From: CAVWNR01 sp963756525
Lineage (GTDB): Bacteria; Actinomycetota; Actinomycetes; Mycobacteriales; Jatrophihabitantaceae
NCBI GenBank assembly: GCA_963756525.1
Contig: CAVWNR010000003.1
Location: 248,001 to 312,000 of the forward strand
Reading direction: 5' to 3'
Length of the DNA: 64,000 bases
The translations under genes were made by a program, and so were the position numbers. A model generated the notes under the pieces. It was not told where the DNA came from and did not search any database. It was given only the letters and a program-made list of their open reading frames with translations. Positions 43,225 to 51,118 of the stretch are shown here, in pieces; within the stretch, counting starts at the first letter, position 1, and the number at the start of each line of letters is the position of its first letter.

Positions 43225-43677
43225 TCACGCCATCAGCGTCGCCGCAACGGTCGCGCCGAGGTCCCAGCAGGATTCCAGATCCTCCTTGGCCGGCTCGCCG
43301 TGCACGGTGACCGGGGCGTGCGCCGGGCGCCAGCCCATTCCCTTGGTGATCGACTCGATCGCTCGCAGTGCGCCGGTGGTGTCGGTGTTGCCGTGCACGT
43401 ACACGCCGTACGGCGCGCCCGGCTTGGCGATGAGGCACGGGTAGTAGACGGTGTCGAAGAAGTGCTTGAGCGCGCCCGACATGTAGCCGATGTTCGCCGA
43501 CGTGCCGAGCAGGAAACCGTCCGAGGCAAGCACGTCCACCGCCGTGGCGGCCAGGGCCGGGCGCACCGCCACGTCTACGCCGATGATCCCGTCCGTACGC
43601 GTGCCGGCAAGCATCGCGTCCAACATCGCCTGCAAGGACGGCGAAGTCGTGTGGTGGATGACCAGCAAGGACGGCAC
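43225..43677 (-). CDS. Flavodoxin/NAD(P)H-dependent FMN reductase-like protein
   Basis: A 150-residue flavodoxin-like fold protein: LLVIHHTTSPSLQAMLDAML as the phosphate-binding loop region and DGFLLGTSANIGYMSGALKHFFDTVYYPC as the aromatic loop over FMN. Length and pattern fit the flavodoxin-family proteins of actinobacteria. The GTG 43677 start is used. It is convergent with the antitoxin remnant. Redox partner is unknown. Confidence 0.8.
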   Translation of the reverse strand: MPSLLVIHHTTSPSLQAMLDAMLAGTRTDGIIGVDVAVRPALAATAVDVLASDGFLLGTSANIGYMSGALKHFFDTVYYPCLIAKPGAPYGVYVHGNTDTTGALRAIESITKGMGWRPAHAPVTVHGEPAKEDLESCWDLGATVAATLMA

Positions 43678-44011
43678 ATGCAGACCATGTCACGGAGGTG
43701 GCGTGCGCGCTGAGCCGGCCGGCGACGTCGACGTCAGCCGCGACCGAATCGCCTCGGCGATCTGAGCACGGGCAACCTCGTAGAAGGACTCCGCCCGCGG
43801 CGGTGTCGCTGATCCGCCGGTCACGCAACCAGCTCGCCTCGGCAGCGCAGACGTCGGGCGCGCTGGTGTCGACCCTGACGACGGCGGACCGGCTGTTCTG
43901 GCTGGAAGATCACGCCGCCGAGCAGCGCGCGCTGGCCGGCACCCGCCCCGCGCTGTTCGAGCTGCAGGCCGCCGGCTATCGATGACCGGTTTCTGCGCCG
44001 CCAGGCGGGGG
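43678..44011. other. Stretch without a confident gene
   Basis: Two short frames are possible. On the minus strand 43690-43824 encodes 44 residues (with ESFYEVARAQIAEAIRSRL) and ends 12 nt before the flavodoxin gene. On the plus strand 43803-43985 encodes 60 residues from GTG (with TADRLFWLEDHAAEQRAL). They overlap, neither has a good ribosome-binding site, and neither is recognised. Together with the antitoxin remnant this looks like a decaying segment. Confidence 0.4.
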
Positions 44012-44030
44012 TATGGTTAGGCTCGCCTAA
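44012..44030. promoter_or_regulatory. Iron-repressor (IdeR/DmdR) box before FTR1
   Basis: TATGGTTAGGCTCGCCTAA matches the iron-box consensus TTAGGTTAGGCTCACCTAA at 16 of 19 positions. It includes a TAGGCT -10 (44018-44023) and lies 17 nt before the GTG of the iron permease. Repression by Fe(II)-loaded IdeR/DmdR is the natural reading. Confidence 0.82.
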
Positions 44031-44047
44031 CTACGCGAGGAGGTCCG

Positions 44048-44917
44048 GTGGTCGCCGCCCTGGTGATCTTCCTTCGGGAAGGCGTCGAAGCCAGCATGAT
44101 CGTCGCGATTCTGCTCGCCTACCTGAGCCGGACCGGCCGACGCAGCTACTTTCGCGACGTGTTCGTCGGCGTCGGGGCGGCGGTCCTGCTCGCGGCGGGC
44201 GGCGGGGTCGCGGCGTACCTGACGATCAAGTCCTACGACGGGTCGCGGGTACAGACGATCTTCGAGACCGCCACCTACCTGCTGGCCGCCGTCGTGCTCA
44301 CCTACATGACGTTCTGGATGCACGGGCATGCCCGCGGCCTGTCGAAGGAGTTGCGGGCCCGGGCGGATGCGGCGATGACGGGCGGGGCCCGCGCCGGGCT
44401 GGCGCTGCTCGCCTTCCAGGCCGTCGGCCGCGAGGGCCTCGAGACGGTTGTGTTCACGCTCGCCATCGCGTTCTCCACCAGCCAGCAGGCCACGCTGATG
44501 GGGGCAGCGATCGGCCTCGCCGGCGCGATCGGCATCGCCTTCGTCATCTACCGGCTGGGCCACCGGCTCAATCTCGGCCGGTTCTTCGCGGTCGTCGGCG
44601 GACTGCTGATGATCTTCGCCGCCGGACTGCTCGTCGATGCAGTCGAGAACCTGCAGGAACTGGGTTGGCTGCCGGTCGGCACGCAGGCGCTGTGGCACAC
44701 CGGCGGGGTGCTGAGCGAGGACGGCACGTGGGGCGATATCGCACACAGCTTCGTCGGCTACGCCGACAGCCCGACCGTCCTGCAAGTGGTGGTGTATGTG
44801 GTCTACCTCGGCGTCACGCTCACCGTGTTCTTCGGGGTCGCGGCCAAGCTGCGCGCCCGCGCCGCTCGCCGGGCGCCGGCCATGCCGTCCGACGCCACCG
44901 CGCCCGCCTCCCACTGA
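44048..44917 (+). CDS. efeU: FTR1/EfeU-like high-affinity iron permease
   Basis: A 289-residue polytopic membrane protein. It has the two REGxE motifs that bind and move iron: REGVE (10-14) and REGLE in the middle (near residues 127-131), separated by three helices. GAGGAGG sits 4 nt before GTG 44048, and an iron-repressor box overlaps the promoter. The EfeO and EfeB partners of the usual operon are not adjacent, so it either acts alone or with genes elsewhere. Uptake of ferric or ferrous iron is inferred from family. Confidence 0.9.
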   Translation: MVAALVIFLREGVEASMIVAILLAYLSRTGRRSYFRDVFVGVGAAVLLAAGGGVAAYLTIKSYDGSRVQTIFETATYLLAAVVLTYMTFWMHGHARGLSKELRARADAAMTGGARAGLALLAFQAVGREGLETVVFTLAIAFSTSQQATLMGAAIGLAGAIGIAFVIYRLGHRLNLGRFFAVVGGLLMIFAAGLLVDAVENLQELGWLPVGTQALWHTGGVLSEDGTWGDIAHSFVGYADSPTVLQVVVYVVYLGVTLTVFFGVAAKLRARAARRAPAMPSDATAPASH

Positions 44918-44933
44918 GGTGCACCCGTCTAGT

Positions 44934-44984
44934 TGTTGATGTTGGACTAATGGTCGAATATCAGCCACAAGTCCAACATCAACA
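44934..44984. repeat. 15-bp inverted repeat, A+T-richer element upstream of dnaE2
   Basis: TGTTGATGTTGGACT (44934-44948) and its exact reverse complement (44970-44984) flank a 21-nt loop. Outer arms GCACCCGTCT (44921) and AGAGGGGTGC (44986-44995) extend the pairing with one mismatch. It is clearly more A+T-rich than its surroundings. It may terminate the iron permease transcript or be a miniature inverted-repeat element. Confidence 0.7.
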
Positions 44985-45014
44985 GCAGAGGGGTGCGGCC
45001 GCGACCGGCCGCAC

Positions 45015-45043
45015 TTGACAACTCGAACGCACGTTCGAACAAT
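45015..45043 (+). promoter_or_regulatory. SOS promoter of dnaE2
   Basis: TTGACA (45015-45020) and AACAAT (45038-45043) are separated by 17 nt, with the LexA box in the spacer. The start codon is 6 nt after the -10, so the transcript has little or no leader. Confidence 0.78.
45023..45038. promoter_or_regulatory. LexA (SOS) box of dnaE2
   Basis: TCGAACGCACGTTCGA, a perfect palindromic pair of half-sites, 11 nt before ATG 45050. The architecture is almost the same as at imuA'. Confidence 0.93.
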
Positions 45044-45049
45044 GGGGGG

Positions 45050-48000
45050 ATGGGCTGGCAGAACCCTCCGATCCCGTGGCGCGAGCTGGAACGCCGGCTC
45101 TCCGGGCGCGGCCGCAACGGGGACGTCGCCGGGGACGGGGGCGACTCACCCGCCTGGTCGCGCAAGCGGCCGAAGTACCGGCCGGCGCCGGTTGCGCCGG
45201 CGTCTTTGTCCAGTGGCCCGCGCGTGCCCTACGCCGAGCTGCACGCTCACTCGTCGTTCAGCTTCCTCGACGGTGCCAGCTCGCCGGAGGAGCTGGTGGA
45301 AGAGGCCGTCCGCCTGGGCCTGGATGCGCTCGCCCTCACCGACCACGACGGCATGTACGGGGTGGTGCGCTTCGCCGAGGCGGCCAAGGAGTACGGCCTG
45401 CCGACCGTCTTCGGCGCCGAGCTCTCCCTGGACGGCGCACTCCCCCGCACCCAGGTCGAGCGGATGGTCACGGCCCGGGTCGGCACGCCGGATCCACCCG
45501 GCCGGCACCTGTCCGTACTGGCCCGCGATCCGGACGGGTATGCCCGGCTGTGCCGTGGCATCAGCGCGGCGCAGCGGCGCGGCGGGGTCAAGGGGCGTCC
45601 GCTGTACGAACTCGACGAGCTGACCGGGCTCGCCGGTGATCACTGGCTGATCCTCACCGGCTGCCGCAAGGGCCCGCTGCGCAGCGCGCTGGACGCCGGC
45701 GGCACCGGTACGTTCGCGCTCGACCCGGCCCGGCGGGTGCTCGCCGAGTTGGTCGACCGGTTCGGCCGCGAGAACGTCGTCGTCGAGCTGAGCTATGCCC
45801 TCGACCCGCTCGCCGACGAGCGATACGACGCGCTGGCGTCACTGGCCGGTGAGGCGCGGCTGCCGGTCATCGCCAGCACGGCCGCGCACTACCACGCACC
45901 GGGGCGCCGCCCGCTGGCCACGGCGCTGGCCGCCGTCCGGGCCCGCAGCAGCCTGGACGAGATCGACGGCTGGCTGCCCGGCTGGGCCGACGCACACCTG
46001 CGCTCGGGCGCCGAGCTCGCCGCCCGGTTCGCCGGCTGGCCCAACGCCGTCCACCAAGCCGCCCTGCTGGGCAAGGAGCTCGCGTTCGAGCTGCGGCTGA
46101 TCGCCCCGAAGCTGCCGCCGTTCCCCGTCCCCGCCGGACACACCGAGGCCAGCTATCTGCGCGAGCTGGCCGCAGCCGGCGCGGCCGAGCGGTTCCGCGG
46201 CAAGGATCACGAAGCGCGGGCGTACGCGCAGCTCGAACACGAGCTGGAGATCATCGAGCAGCTGGACTTCCCCGGCTACTTCCTCGTGGTCTGGGACATC
46301 GCCCGGTTCTGCCGCGAGCAGGGCATCCTCTGCCAGGGCAGGGGGTCGGCGGCCAACTCCGCCGTCTGCTACGCGATCGGGGTCACCGCGGTCGATGCGG
46401 TGGAGCACGAGCTGCTCTTCGAACGGTTCCTGGCGCCTGAGCGGGAAGAGGCACCCGACATCGACATCGACATCGACTCCGGCCGGCGGGAGGAGGTCAT
46501 CCAGTACGTCTACGACAAGCACGGCCGTGACCGTGCCGCGCAGGTCGCGAACGTGATCACCTACCGGCCCAAGTCGGCGATCCGCGACGTCGCCAAGGCG
46601 CTCGGCTATTCCCCCGGCCAGCAGGACGCCTGGAGCAAGCAGATCGAGCAGGGTTATTACTGGACGCCGGACATCGCGGACCCGAACCACGAACGCGATG
46701 AGCGCTCGCGCGAAGAGCCCGCCGGCCGCGACGGCGATACACCCTCGGCGGTATTGGAACCCGCCGGCCGCGACGCGGCCCGAGCGAAGCGAGGTGTGGA
46801 TCGAGGGATCGGCCCGAGCGCAGCGAGTGGCCGAGACGGCGATACACCCTCGGCGGTATTGGAACCCGCCGGCCGCGACGCGGCCCGAGCGAAGCGAGGT
46901 GTGGATCGAGGGATCGGCCCGAGCGCAGCGAGTGGCCGAGACGGCGATACACCCTCGGCGGTATTGGAATTGGCGGCGGAGTTGCAAAACAGTCCGCGGC
47001 ACCTGGGCATCCACTCCGGCGGCATGGTGATCTGCGACCGGCCGATCGTCGAGGTCTGCCCGGTCGAGTGGGGCCGGATGCCCAACAGGACCGTCCTGCA
47101 GTGGGACAAGGACGACTGCGAGGCCACCGGGCTGGTGAAGTTCGACCTGCTGGGCCTGGGCATGCTCTCGGCGCTGCAGAAATGCTTCGACCTGGTCGCC
47201 GACTGGCACGGCGTGCGGTACACGCTCGACTCCATCCCGAAGGAGCAGCCCTGCGTGTACGACATGCTCTGCGTGGCCGACTCGATCGGGACGTTCCAGG
47301 TCGAGTCCCGGGCACAGATGGCAACTCTGCCCCGGCTCAAGCCGCGTAGCCTCTATGACCTGGCGATCGAGGTGGCGCTGATCCGCCCCGGACCCATTCA
47401 GGGCGACGCGGTGCACCCCTACATCCGCCGCCGCGACGGCGACGAGCCGACCACTTACCTGCATCCGTCGCTGGAACCGGTGTTGAAGCGGACGCTGGGC
47501 ATCCCGCTGTTCCAGGAGCAGCTGATGCAGGTGGCCACCGCGGCGGCCGGCTTCACCGCGGCCGAGGCGGACAAGCTGCGCCGGGCGATGGGCTCCAAGC
47601 GGGCCGTCGAGCGGATCGACGCGCTGCGCGAGCGGCTCTACGCCGGCATGGCCCACAACGGGATCACCGACGCGACGGCCGACGCAATCTACGACAAGAT
47701 CGAGGCGTTCGCGTCGTTCGGCTTTGCGGAGAGCCACGCGATCAGCTTCGCGCTGCTCGTCTACGCCTCGTCCTGGCTCAAGCGGCACTACCCGGCGGCG
47801 TTCTGCGCGGCGCTGCTCAACTCGCAGCCGATGGGCTTCTACTCGCCGCAGTCGCTGGTGCACGACGCCCGGCGGCACGGCATCGAGGTGCGCCGCCCGG
47901 CACTCGACGTCTCGGCGGCGGGCGCATCGCTGGAAAGAGGCGACGGCCCGGTGCAGTGCCCGTGCGTGAATGTGCCGCAACCGGCGGTGCGGCTGGGGCT

Positions 48001-48685
48001 GTCCAGCGTGCGCGGCATCGGCGACGAGCTGGCCGAGCGGATCGTCGAGTGCCGGACGGTCGACGGCCGGTACCGCAGCATGACCGACCTGGCCCGGCGG
48101 GTCGGGCTCTCCGCCGAGCAGGTCGAGGCGCTGGCCACCGCCGGAGCGTTCGGCTGCCTCGACGTCGGTCGCCGCGACGCGCTCTGGGCGGCCGGCGCGG
48201 TGGCCGCGTCCCGTCCCGGGCAGCTGGATATCAGCACGTTCGACGAAACCCGCATGCCGGCCCTGCCCGCGATGACCGAGCCCGAGCAGCTGATCGCCGA
48301 CATATGGGCCACCGGCATCACCCCCGACCGCTATCCCACCGCACTGATCCGCGACCGCCTCGACGCACTCGGCGTGCTCACCGCCGCAGGGCTGCGCGCC
48401 CTCGACAACCGCACCCGGGTGACCGTCGGCGGCATCGTCACCCACCGGCAGCGCCCGGCCACCGCTCGCGGCGTCACCTTCCTCAACCTCGAGGACGAGA
48501 CGGGCATGGTGAACGTCATCTGCGACGAGACGGTGTGGTCGCGGTATCGGCGGGTGGCCCGCGAGTCGGGCGGGTTGCTCATCCGCGGAATGCTCGAATG
48601 CACCGGGGAGGTGCGCAACGTCCTCGCCGAACGGATCGAGCGGCTGCCGCTCGGGCTGCGCACCCGATCACGGGACTTCCGATGA
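45050..48685 (+). CDS. dnaE2: Error-prone DNA polymerase III alpha subunit DnaE2
   Basis: The catalytic polymerase of the SOS mutasome, 1211 residues. A PHP domain starts at YAELHAHSSFSFLDGAS, with TDHDGMYG following. The palm has ARFCREQGILCQGRGSAANS and the catalytic PDIDIDIDSGRREEVI. HLGIHSGGMVICDRP and LQWDKDDCEATGLVKFDLLGLGMLSAL are diagnostic of DnaE2. The C-terminal OB domain ends ERLPLGLRTRSRDFR. An in-frame insertion of 105-bp tandem repeats (residues about 545-645) lies between the PNHE segment and LAAELQNSPRHLG. ATG 45050 agrees with the SOS promoter; the frame extends upstream but covers the operator. A radical SAM gene overlaps its stop. Confidence 0.95.
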   Translation: MGWQNPPIPWRELERRLSGRGRNGDVAGDGGDSPAWSRKRPKYRPAPVAPASLSSGPRVPYAELHAHSSFSFLDGASSPEELVEEAVRLGLDALALTDHDGMYGVVRFAEAAKEYGLPTVFGAELSLDGALPRTQVERMVTARVGTPDPPGRHLSVLARDPDGYARLCRGISAAQRRGGVKGRPLYELDELTGLAGDHWLILTGCRKGPLRSALDAGGTGTFALDPARRVLAELVDRFGRENVVVELSYALDPLADERYDALASLAGEARLPVIASTAAHYHAPGRRPLATALAAVRARSSLDEIDGWLPGWADAHLRSGAELAARFAGWPNAVHQAALLGKELAFELRLIAPKLPPFPVPAGHTEASYLRELAAAGAAERFRGKDHEARAYAQLEHELEIIEQLDFPGYFLVVWDIARFCREQGILCQGRGSAANSAVCYAIGVTAVDAVEHELLFERFLAPEREEAPDIDIDIDSGRREEVIQYVYDKHGRDRAAQVANVITYRPKSAIRDVAKALGYSPGQQDAWSKQIEQGYYWTPDIADPNHERDERSREEPAGRDGDTPSAVLEPAGRDAARAKRGVDRGIGPSAASGRDGDTPSAVLEPAGRDAARAKRGVDRGIGPSAASGRDGDTPSAVLELAAELQNSPRHLGIHSGGMVICDRPIVEVCPVEWGRMPNRTVLQWDKDDCEATGLVKFDLLGLGMLSALQKCFDLVADWHGVRYTLDSIPKEQPCVYDMLCVADSIGTFQVESRAQMATLPRLKPRSLYDLAIEVALIRPGPIQGDAVHPYIRRRDGDEPTTYLHPSLEPVLKRTLGIPLFQEQLMQVATAAAGFTAAEADKLRRAMGSKRAVERIDALRERLYAGMAHNGITDATADAIYDKIEAFASFGFAESHAISFALLVYASSWLKRHYPAAFCAALLNSQPMGFYSPQSLVHDARRHGIEVRRPALDVSAAGASLERGDGPVQCPCVNVPQPAVRLGLSSVRGIGDELAERIVECRTVDGRYRSMTDLARRVGLSAEQVEALATAGAFGCLDVGRRDALWAAGAVAASRPGQLDISTFDETRMPALPAMTEPEQLIADIWATGITPDRYPTALIRDRLDALGVLTAAGLRALDNRTRVTVGGIVTHRQRPATARGVTFLNLEDETGMVNVICDETVWSRYRRVARESGGLLIRGMLECTGEVRNVLAERIERLPLGLRTRSRDFR
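46727..46968 (+). repeat. 105-bp tandem repeat inside dnaE2 (two full units and a partial third)
   Basis: Units begin at 46727, 46832 and 46937. Each encodes 35 residues starting RDGDTPSAVLEPAGRD, then AARAKRGVDRGIGPSAASG; the third stops after RDGDTPSAVLE. 105 is a multiple of three, so the polymerase frame is kept. The DNA has GCCCGAGCGAAGCGAGG and GCCCGAGCGCAGCGAGTGG blocks, typical of small extragenic repeats, so it looks like a repeat that entered the gene and duplicated. Confidence 0.93.
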
Positions 48686-49638
48686 CGGAATTCCGTTGGA
48701 AGCTGGCCGATGGCGCGGACGGACCACAGGGCACGCTCTTCGGCGTCGACGAGCTGGTCGGCCCCGAGCGTGGCACGGGCCGGCTCTCCGGGCTGGAGTT
48801 CCTGCACGTCGCCGCCAAACGCATCCTCAACCGCGTTCCCGAGCGCTCGCGCGTGCCATTCCGCTGGACCATCAACGTCTACCGAGGCTGCAGCCATGCG
48901 TGCCGCTATTGCTTCGCCCGGCCGACGCACGCCTACCTCGGGCTGAACACCGGCGACGACTTCGACCGCAAGATCATCGTCAAGATCAACGCCGTCGAGC
49001 GGCTGCGCGCCGAGCTGGCCGACCCGCACTGGACGAACGAGGCCGTCGCCATGGGCACCAACACCGACCCGTACCAGCGCTGCGAGGGCAAGTACCGGCT
49101 CACCCGCGGCGTGCTCGAGGCACTGGCCGAGCACGGCACGCCGTTGTCCATCCTGACCAAGTCGCCACTCGTAGTGCGCGATCTAGACATCCTGACCGAC
49201 GCCGCGCAGACCACCGACGTCACGGTCAACTTTTCGGTCGGCACGCTGGACGAGCGGGTATGGCGGGCCACCGAGCCGGGCACGCCCCATCCGCGTCGGC
49301 GGGTCGAGGCGATGCGGCGACTGGCCGAGGCCGGCATCCGCACCGGCGCGCTGATCGCCCCGATCCTGCCGGCGCTCAGCGACCATCCCGCGCAGGTACG
49401 TGACGTGGTGCGGACAGTCGAGGACGCGGGCGGCGAGGTGCTCGGTGCGTTTGCGCTGCACCTGCGCCCCGGCGTCCGCGAGCACTTCCTGAGCTGGCTC
49501 GCCGAGCATGATCCGGTGCTGCACCGCGACTACCTGCGCCGCTACTCCGGCACCGACTACGCGCCGCTCCGGTACGCCGAACGGCTACGTCGCCTGGTCG
49601 AGGAGGCCCGCGGGCCGCCCGCGCGGGCTTCCCGCTGA
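48682..49638 (+). CDS. Rv2578c-family radical SAM protein
   Basis: 318 residues. The iron-sulfur motif is C70-C74-C77 in GCSHACRYCFARPTH, which binds the [4Fe-4S] cluster that cleaves SAM. MGTNTDPYQRCE, LTKSPLVVRDLD and ALIAPILPALSD follow. It is similar in outline to SplB-like enzymes, and NCBI-type names call it Rv2578c family. ATG 48682 overlaps the dnaE2 stop by 4 nt, so it is produced with the SOS polymerase and may have a DNA-repair role. The reaction is unknown. Confidence 0.9.
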   Translation: MTEFRWKLADGADGPQGTLFGVDELVGPERGTGRLSGLEFLHVAAKRILNRVPERSRVPFRWTINVYRGCSHACRYCFARPTHAYLGLNTGDDFDRKIIVKINAVERLRAELADPHWTNEAVAMGTNTDPYQRCEGKYRLTRGVLEALAEHGTPLSILTKSPLVVRDLDILTDAAQTTDVTVNFSVGTLDERVWRATEPGTPHPRRRVEAMRRLAEAGIRTGALIAPILPALSDHPAQVRDVVRTVEDAGGEVLGAFALHLRPGVREHFLSWLAEHDPVLHRDYLRRYSGTDYAPLRYAERLRRLVEEARGPPARASR

Positions 49639-49713
49639 GTGCTGATGTGGCTAGCGTGATCGAGTACCGCACGTCCACAGGGCGCGTGCACGGATCGGGA
49701 TCGAGGTGTTCGC

Positions 49714-50142
49714 GTGAAGATCTCGGACATTCTTCGGCACAAGGGCTCGACGGTTGTCACGGTTGCCCCGACCGATCCGGTACCTGACGTGCTCGCCAAG
49801 CTCGCCGAGCACAACATCGGTGCGCTGGTCGTCCTCGACGGCGACTCGGTCGCGGGCATCGTTTCCGAGCGTGACATCGCCCGCCACCTCAACGAACGGG
49901 GTGCCGCGCTGCTCGACGCCACGGTGGCCGACCTGATGACCGCCTCGATCGTCAGCTGCACGCCGGACGACTCGATCGACAGCATCGCGAGCAGGATGAC
50001 CGAGCTGCACATCCGGCACATGCCGGTGCTGACCGGCGGCAGGCTGACCGGCATCGTCAGCATCGGCGACGTGGTGGCGGCGCGTATGCGCCAGCTGGAG
50101 ATCGACCGCGGTCAGCTGGAGCAGTACATCACGCGCGGCTGA
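49714..50142 (+). CDS. CBS-domain pair protein
   Basis: 142 residues consisting of two CBS motifs (MKISDILRHKGSTVVTVAPTD and VADLMTASIVSCTPDDS), which form a Bateman module that binds adenine nucleotides. GIVSERDIARHL and GIVSIGDVV are the typical strand-helix ends. No effector domain is attached. GTG 49714 is the start used. It stands alone between the radical SAM gene and the convergent HMG-CoA lyase. Confidence 0.9.
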   Translation: MKISDILRHKGSTVVTVAPTDPVPDVLAKLAEHNIGALVVLDGDSVAGIVSERDIARHLNERGAALLDATVADLMTASIVSCTPDDSIDSIASRMTELHIRHMPVLTGGRLTGIVSIGDVVAARMRQLEIDRGQLEQYITRG

Positions 50143-50178
50143 AACCGACTCGGCACAGACCGAGCAGGCGGCGCGGGC

Positions 50179-51108
50179 TCAGCAGACGGTGGCGTCCAGC
50201 GGGGTGAGCCGGCTGCGCGGGCCGGCACGCAGGACGTTCGACGGCAGCGCTTTGCCCACCGCCCGCTGCGCCAGGGCCGCCGCGTCGAGCAGCGCGTCGA
50301 GGTCGATGCCGGTGGCGACGCCCATGTCCTCGACCATCGCCACTACCTCCTCGGTGGCGATGTTGCCGGTGGCGCCGGCGGCGTACGGGCAGCCGCCCAG
50401 GCCGCCCACGCTCGCGTCGAAGTCGGTGACGCCGAGCTGCAGCGCGGCATACAGGTTGGCCAGGCCCGTGCCCCGCGTGTTGTGGAAGTGCAGCGCCAGC
50501 GGCAGATCGCCGACGCTCTCGCGGGTGCGCTCGACCAGCTCCCGGACCCGGGTCGGCGTGCCCATCCCGGTGGTGTCGCCGTAGGTGAGCGAGTCGGCGC
50601 CGGCGTCGACCGCGCGGCGCGCGACGGAGATCACCCGCTCGACCGGCACCTCCCCCTCGTACGGGCATCCCCATGCGGTGGAGACGATGACCTCGAGCGT
50701 GCCGCCCGCGGCGTGCAGCTGCTCGACGATCGAGGCGATGTCAGCCAGCGACTCGTCGGTCGAGCGGTTGACGTTCTTGCGGTTGTGCGTGTCCGAGGCC
50801 GAGACGACGACCTCCATCTCGGTGAACCCGGCATCGAGCGCGCGTGCCGCGCCCCGGGAGTTGGGCACCAGGGCGCAGTAGCGCACTGCCGGGTTGCGCT
50901 CGATGCGCGCCCATACCTCGTCCGCGTCGGCCATCTGCGGGATCGCCTTCGGGTGGACGAACGAGACCGCCTCGATCCGCGAGACGCCGGTGCGCGACAG
51001 CGCGTCGATCAGCGCGATCTTCTGGTCCGTTGCGATCGGGTCCTCGTTCTGCAGGCCGTCGCGCGGCCCCACCTCGCGAATCGTCACGGCCGACGGCAGC
51101 GCGTTCAT
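50179..51108 (-). CDS. mvaB: Hydroxymethylglutaryl-CoA lyase
   Basis: Cleaves HMG-CoA to acetyl-CoA and acetoacetate, the last step of leucine breakdown. 309 residues, a TIM barrel with REVGPRDGLQNE (11-22), VSFVHPKAIPQMADADEVW, HFHNTRGTG, and the signature GLGGCPYAAGATGN with the active-site Cys. It is 10 nt downstream of the PH-domain gene and last of the six-gene minus-strand run. Its acetoacetate product is a substrate for the ScoAB CoA-transferase at 20096. Confidence 0.93.
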   Translation of the reverse strand: MNALPSAVTIREVGPRDGLQNEDPIATDQKIALIDALSRTGVSRIEAVSFVHPKAIPQMADADEVWARIERNPAVRYCALVPNSRGAARALDAGFTEMEVVVSASDTHNRKNVNRSTDESLADIASIVEQLHAAGGTLEVIVSTAWGCPYEGEVPVERVISVARRAVDAGADSLTYGDTTGMGTPTRVRELVERTRESVGDLPLALHFHNTRGTGLANLYAALQLGVTDFDASVGGLGGCPYAAGATGNIATEEVVAMVEDMGVATGIDLDALLDAAALAQRAVGKALPSNVLRAGPRSRLTPLDATVC

Positions 51109-51118
51109 GCCGCCCAGG

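Noticed and set aside
43080..43310. A 76-residue antitoxin gene from GTG 43080
   Set aside because: It would begin in the middle of the antitoxin fold, lacks a ribosome-binding site, and its second half is Arg/Pro-rich antisense of the flavodoxin gene.
46727..46968. CRISPR array or repeat spacer structure
   Set aside because: Units are contiguous 105-bp copies with no spacers, and they are translated as part of DnaE2.
45839..48445. An 868-codon open frame antisense to dnaE2
   Set aside because: It is the high-GC mirror of dnaE2: it is rich in Arg, Val, Gly and His with no family motif, while the plus strand has complete DnaE2 motifs, an SOS box and a start.
47956..48681. Extension of the radical SAM protein to 47956
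   Set aside because: The upstream 242 residues are an alternative frame of dnaE2; ATG 48682 overlaps its stop and begins the conserved MTEFRWKLADG.
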